Source of the DNA: Flavobacteriaceae bacterium
GTDB taxonomy: Bacteria; Bacteroidota; Bacteroidia; Flavobacteriales; Flavobacteriaceae
DNA: 64,000 bases
Direction: 5' to 3'
Assembly (NCBI GenBank): GCA_021739635.1
Contig: JAIPBH010000006.1
Span: 162,880-226,879 of the forward strand
A model generated the notes under the pieces. It did no database searches. It worked only from the letters and a program-made list of their open reading frames with translations, and was not told the origin of the DNA. The position numbers were made by a program, and so were the translations under genes. Below are positions 60,716-64,000 of this stretch, one piece after another (the stretch's first letter is position 1; each line of letters starts with the position of its first letter).

Positions 60716-61976
60716 GTGCTAGTGGAATAAAAATAGTTACTGTAGTGCCTTTTCCCACAATACTATCAATTATAATATTTCCTTTATGTTTTTTAATAAC
60801 TTCTTTTACGTAACTTAAACCAAGACCATATCCTTTTACCTTGTATAAGTTACCATTTGAAACACGGTAGTATTTTTTAAATATAAGGTTTTTTTCTTTT
60901 TTATTGATACCTATGCCATTATCAGAAATTATAATAGATAATTGCTTTTTAATTATCAAGGTTTTTAAATGTATTACTGGAGATTCTGAATATTTTTTAG
61001 CATTATCAAGAATATTGCTAATGGCATTTTCTAAATGATTTGATTCGGCTTTTATAACATATGCATCACCTAAAATATTATATGTAAATTCAACACCTTG
61101 CAGTTTTGATAGCGCCTCAAAATCAGTACAAATTTTAATTAAATTTTCTTTAAAATTGATGGTTTCCAAATGAAACAAGCTTTTTTGAAACTCAAGCTTT
61201 CCTAGTTCTAAAACTTTATCAATAAGTTGATTTAATCTATCTGTTTGTTGTCTAATAATTGTTAAAAACTGTTTCTTTTCAGGATTAATATCCTTTTCTA
61301 AAATTTTGGTAGCTAGTCCTATTGAAAAAACAGGTGTTTTAAGCTCGTGAGTTAAATTATTTATAAAGGCATTGGTAGTTGTTATAACTTTTCGTTGCCA
61401 ATAAACAGATTTTAATACCCAAATAAAAACAACTATAATCACTACAAGACATAATAGGCTTGGTATAGTTAACCCATTTAATTGTGATAAAAAATAGGTG
61501 TTTAAATCTTTAAACTGTAACTCTAGAATAATATTTCTATCAACTAATTTTGGTAAATATCCTTCTAGTTGAATAGGATACAAAACAAGTTTTGTTTTAG
61601 AATTAAAATTATTTGAAGATTTAAGATAAAATGTGCTGTCTCTAGTAAATAATCTGTATGAAAAATCTGTATCAATTCCGTTTAGAGATAAACGATATGT
61701 AATAAAGTCTTTAAGAAAATGATTTGAAGCATTTTTAACACTATCTAAACTTAACTTAAAATAGGTATCATCTTTAATAAGGGCTCTTCCAACTAAAAAT
61801 GATAGCTGATTTTCTGAAGCTAAATCCTGTTTTATATTTTGACTAACAATACCAATGTTTTTATTAAACTGAACTTTAGCTAGGTTAAGTCCAATTTTAA
61901 GGTATTGATATTGCACAGCAAACAAAGCAAGAATACTTACTACAAAAATGGCGGTATATAATTTTCTCCAATTCAA
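60702..61976 (-). CDS. Membrane-bound sensor histidine kinase
   Basis: 424 residues. Two membrane helices (LYTAIFVVSILALFAVQYQY, residues 6-25, and SLLCLVVIIVVFIWVLKSVY, around 173-193) enclose a periplasmic sensor domain of about 145 residues with no recognised family. HisKA with phospho-acceptor in AFINNLTHELKTPVFSIG, and HATPase (LENAISNILDNAKKYSES, ISDNGIGINKKEKNLIFKKY, YGLGLSYVKEVIKKHKG). Cotranscribed with the OmpR-type regulator, which it overlaps by 14 bp. Confidence 0.94.
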   Translation of the reverse strand: MNWRKLYTAIFVVSILALFAVQYQYLKIGLNLAKVQFNKNIGIVSQNIKQDLASENQLSFLVGRALIKDDTYFKLSLDSVKNASNHFLKDFITYRLSLNGIDTDFSYRLFTRDSTFYLKSSNNFNSKTKLVLYPIQLEGYLPKLVDRNIILELQFKDLNTYFLSQLNGLTIPSLLCLVVIIVVFIWVLKSVYWQRKVITTTNAFINNLTHELKTPVFSIGLATKILEKDINPEKKQFLTIIRQQTDRLNQLIDKVLELGKLEFQKSLFHLETINFKENLIKICTDFEALSKLQGVEFTYNILGDAYVIKAESNHLENAISNILDNAKKYSESPVIHLKTLIIKKQLSIIISDNGIGINKKEKNLIFKKYYRVSNGNLYKVKGYGLGLSYVKEVIKKHKGNIIIDSIVGKGTTVTIFIPLAHDNQ

Positions 61977-62145
61977 AATCTGCCTCTATATTACTAAAAA
62001 AACATGTCTCATTTTTTATTTAACTCTTTATTAATTTTATTAATCTTTTATTAATCTTTTTAATTTATGCTTACTCTTACCATTTAGTATATATATCTAC
62101 ATTCGCCTCATACATAATTAATCAACCATTATATTGTTAAAAGGC

Positions 62146-63279
62146 ATGAAAAAATTAATACTTATTTTTTATATACTATTTCTTATATCAGCAATAACTC
62201 ATAGTTTAAAAGCACAAGGCTGCGTTGCCATTAGGCATTTTTCTTGTAGTGTTGGAAATGATTTAAATAATAACCTGCTTGGTAAAGGTGATTTTCAAGT
62301 TGGAATGAATTATAGATATTTTAAATCCTTCAGACATTTTAGAGGAACAGAAGAAGAACCTGATAGACTATCAAATAATACTGAAGTTATAAATAATTCT
62401 CATTCATGGGATTACTCTATAAATTATGGTCTCACAAATAGATTATATTTAGGCATTACTATTCCAACAGTTATAAATACTAGATCGTCATTATATGAAC
62501 ATGGAAGAACCGAAAGACATTTAAGTTTTTCAAGAGGATTGGCTGACGTTAGATTAGGTGCTGGCTATTGGTTATTAAACCCTGAAAATCATAAAAACGG
62601 CAACATAGCCTTAGGATTTGGTGTGAAATTACCAACCGGAAATTTTAATGCGACTGATATTTTTTATAATGTAGGTACTAATGGAGAACCACAAGTAAGG
62701 CCTGTTGATCAATCTATTCAACCGGGTGATGGTGGCTTTGGTTTTACAACAGATTTTCAACTTTATCAAAAAATTAGCACAAGGTTTTTCACCTATATAG
62801 GTGGGTTTTATTTATTCAATCCTAGAAATAAAAATGGTATTAGAACATTTAGAGAAACCTTAAGCCCTATACTTGAAAACGAATCCATCATGTCAGTAAC
62901 CGATCAATTTTCAATACGTGGAGGCTTTAGTTATATCATTTCAGAAAATTTCTCAGCTTCGTTAGGCTCTAGATATGAAGGAGTTCCTGTTGAAGATATT
63001 ATTGGAAAAAGTGATGGTTTTAGAAGACCAGGCAATGTCCTTTCTATTGACCCAGGAATTTCATTTATAAAAAATAACATTTCTATAAATTTAAATGTTC
63101 CCATTGCTGTTAGAAGAGAACGCCCTCAAAGCTTAACTGATAAAGAAACAGAAATATTAACTGGTAATCCAAGAAACGGAGATGCGGCTTTTGCTGATTA
63201 CCTTATTAATTTTGGAATATCTTACAGATTTAATAAAAAGGAAAATAATCCAGAAAAAATTGATTTCAACAAAAATTGA
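62146..63279 (+). CDS. Outer-membrane beta-barrel protein, transporter-like
   Basis: 377 residues from the ATG at 62146; the open frame starts at a TTG 12 bases earlier. Signal peptide (LILIFYILFLISAITHSLKAQ). The mature part begins GCVAIRHFSCSVGN and continues with many amphipathic strands (GDFQVGMNYRYFKSFRHF, SINYGLTNRLYLGITIPTVI, LADVRLGAGYWLLNP, IALGFGVKLPTGNF, YLINFGISYRFNKK). The pattern (hallmark GVKLPTG) is that of phenol-degradation/MetA-like or porin-like barrels. Substrate unknown. Divergent from the OmpR/kinase pair, hence a candidate target of it. Terminator follows. Confidence 0.82.
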   Translation: MKKLILIFYILFLISAITHSLKAQGCVAIRHFSCSVGNDLNNNLLGKGDFQVGMNYRYFKSFRHFRGTEEEPDRLSNNTEVINNSHSWDYSINYGLTNRLYLGITIPTVINTRSSLYEHGRTERHLSFSRGLADVRLGAGYWLLNPENHKNGNIALGFGVKLPTGNFNATDIFYNVGTNGEPQVRPVDQSIQPGDGGFGFTTDFQLYQKISTRFFTYIGGFYLFNPRNKNGIRTFRETLSPILENESIMSVTDQFSIRGGFSYIISENFSASLGSRYEGVPVEDIIGKSDGFRRPGNVLSIDPGISFIKNNISINLNVPIAVRRERPQSLTDKETEILTGNPRNGDAAFADYLINFGISYRFNKKENNPEKIDFNKN

Positions 63280-63311
63280 ACCTTGAGTAAGTTCAAAAAA
63301 TTAGTTTGTTA

Positions 63312-63344
63312 AAAAAAAGTGCTGAAATATTCAGCACTTTTTTT
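63312..63344. terminator. Terminator after the outer-membrane protein gene
   Basis: A 15-bp perfect stem (63312-63326 with 63330-63344; core GTGCTGAA/TTCAGCAC), 3-base loop, A- and T-runs on the two sides. Serves the + strand gene and possibly the opposite DUF5679 gene. Confidence 0.87.
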
Positions 63345-63481
63345 AGATGTAAGATAAATAGTTTAATAAACCATATACCTTATGTATCTATTACTTTAAT
63401 AATTGGAAATTTTTAATTTGGTTTTAAGAATATACACGATAAATTTCAGCCAATTCTAAACTTCCTTTTTAACAAATAAAA

Positions 63482-63625
63482 TTAAGACTTACCAAGGATT
63501 CTAAACATCCCAGTTCCACAACTTGGACATTTACCTTTCATAGCTTTTCTGCCGTTTTTCATAGTTACTTCAGCAGCATCTTTAATTTCTTTTTTGTCTT
63601 TACATTTTACGCAATATCCTTCCAT
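63482..63625 (-). CDS. DUF5679 small zinc-ribbon protein
   Basis: 47 residues (ATG at 63625, TAA ending at 63482), below usual ORF cut-offs. The sequence starts MEGYCVKCKDKKEIKDAAEV and contains TMKNGRKAMKGKCPSCGTGM before FRILGKS. Two CxxC pairs form a zinc ribbon, and MKNGRxAxKGxCP is the DUF5679 signature. Function unknown; the family is widespread and probably binds nucleic acid or protein. Single gene with the terminator at 63312-63344 downstream. Confidence 0.9.
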   Translation of the reverse strand: MEGYCVKCKDKKEIKDAAEVTMKNGRKAMKGKCPSCGTGMFRILGKS

Positions 63626-64000
63626 AATTTTTTATCTTTAGGTTTGGTTAAACTTTATGGTCATAAATATATGTTTATTTTAACTTACAGCAAATAAAAA
63701 TATAATAAATCAACACAATTTATAGCAAATATCTTCAAAGTAATCGTTTACAGTATATTTTTTTCATCAAAAAAGATTTACCATAAATTAATTATTTTTA
63801 AGATTATAATTATTTCAAAATCATAAAAAGTGTATAAAACAAAAAAGCATCCCAATTTTCCGTAAAGAAAAAAGGAAAGCTTTCCATCGGTTTAACTACT
63901 TAAACCACTGATATACAACTACATATATCAGCCAACACAACTTCTTTGAAGTGCTAAAAAAAGCCCTATTTTACAGAGCCTTTTTATGCAATTTGCGGTC
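63626..64000. other. Non-coding right end with several hairpins
   Basis: No ORF found. Two adjacent hairpins: GGTTTAA-CTAC-TTAAACC (63894-63911) and TGATATA-CAACTACA-TATATCA, whose loops both contain CTAC. GGAAAGCTTTCC lies just before them, and further right is a minus-strand terminator-like hairpin with a T-run (about 63956-63983), probably of a gene beyond the edge. The cluster may be part of an RNA gene or leader, but I cannot assign it. Confidence 0.4.

Overview
The window looks like chromosome of a marine-type member of the Flavobacteriaceae (Bacteroidota). The DNA is AT-rich and ribosome binding sites are weak. Promoter -7 boxes fit the Bacteroidota consensus TAnnTTTG. The gene content is also typical: a SusC-type TonB-dependent receptor, large secreted proteins with type IX secretion (T9SS) C-terminal sorting domains, an M56 peptidase/TonB fusion, DUF3667, DUF4407, DUF5679 and TPR-type histidine kinases. 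No rRNA, CRISPR array, prophage or intact insertion sequence was seen.

Layout. (1) 1-7.7 kb: one end of an alpha-glucan utilisation locus, with a partial SusC receptor (-), a LacI regulator, a GH65 alpha-glucoside hydrolase and a lipoprotein GH13 alpha-glucosidase (+). Two copies of a palindromic operator flank the lacI gene. (2) 7.7-13.3 kb: tRNA-Leu(UAG) and housekeeping or accessory genes (M20 dipeptidase, EamA transporter, DUF4407, STAS-like protein, DUF4440, Gfo/Idh oxidoreductase). (3) 13.3-19.5 kb: a complete trans-4-hydroxy-L-proline degradation cluster (epimerase, FAD D-hydroxyproline dehydrogenase, HypD deaminase, ketoglutarate semialdehyde dehydrogenase) with a divergent AraC regulator. 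(4) 19.5-23.8 kb: a rearranged, decaying region. UDP-glucose dehydrogenase and UDP-glucuronate decarboxylase lie between a 176-bp direct duplication of the AraC DNA-binding domain. Beside them are a beta-propeller gene fragment, a candidate small RNA gene, a MITE-like repeat, a possible IS3 transposase tail and a small ORF made of 10-residue repeats. (5) 23.8-27.4 kb: a large T9SS-secreted protein. (6) 27.6-38.4 kb: a signalling island. One operon encodes a heme-oxygenase-fold DUF3050 protein, a CheY-like receiver, an H-NOX heme NO/O2 sensor, a PAS/GAF histidine kinase, an HPt protein and a LytTR regulator. A second encodes a FIST sensor, a PAS kinase and a receiver. (7) 38.6-43.2 kb: a tight seven-gene operon including ruvC and hemW. 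(8) 43.2-50 kb: flippase-like protein, glycosyltransferase, barrel-like protein, M56/BlaI pair with three operators, DUF456. (9) 50-53.6 kb: three tandem candidate small RNA genes next to a NarL-type regulator and TPR kinase, then a small lipoprotein. (10) 53.9-64 kb: a second LacI regulator, a second large T9SS protein, an OmpR/kinase pair, an outer-membrane protein, and a short DUF5679 zinc-ribbon gene.

The least explained signal is a family of four short transcription units on the minus strand (three at 49.98-50.52 kb, one at 22.70-22.77 kb). Each has a TAnnTTTG box, a 5' stem-loop beginning at the predicted transcription start, a conserved single-stranded box AATAGCAATTTACA (shortened in one copy), and a terminator hairpin. 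Stem sequences change in compensating pairs between copies, so these look like real structured RNAs. Next most interesting are the H-NOX phosphorelay with its DUF3050 partner, and a 21-bp-period direct repeat upstream of the FIST operon that looks like a LytTR binding site.
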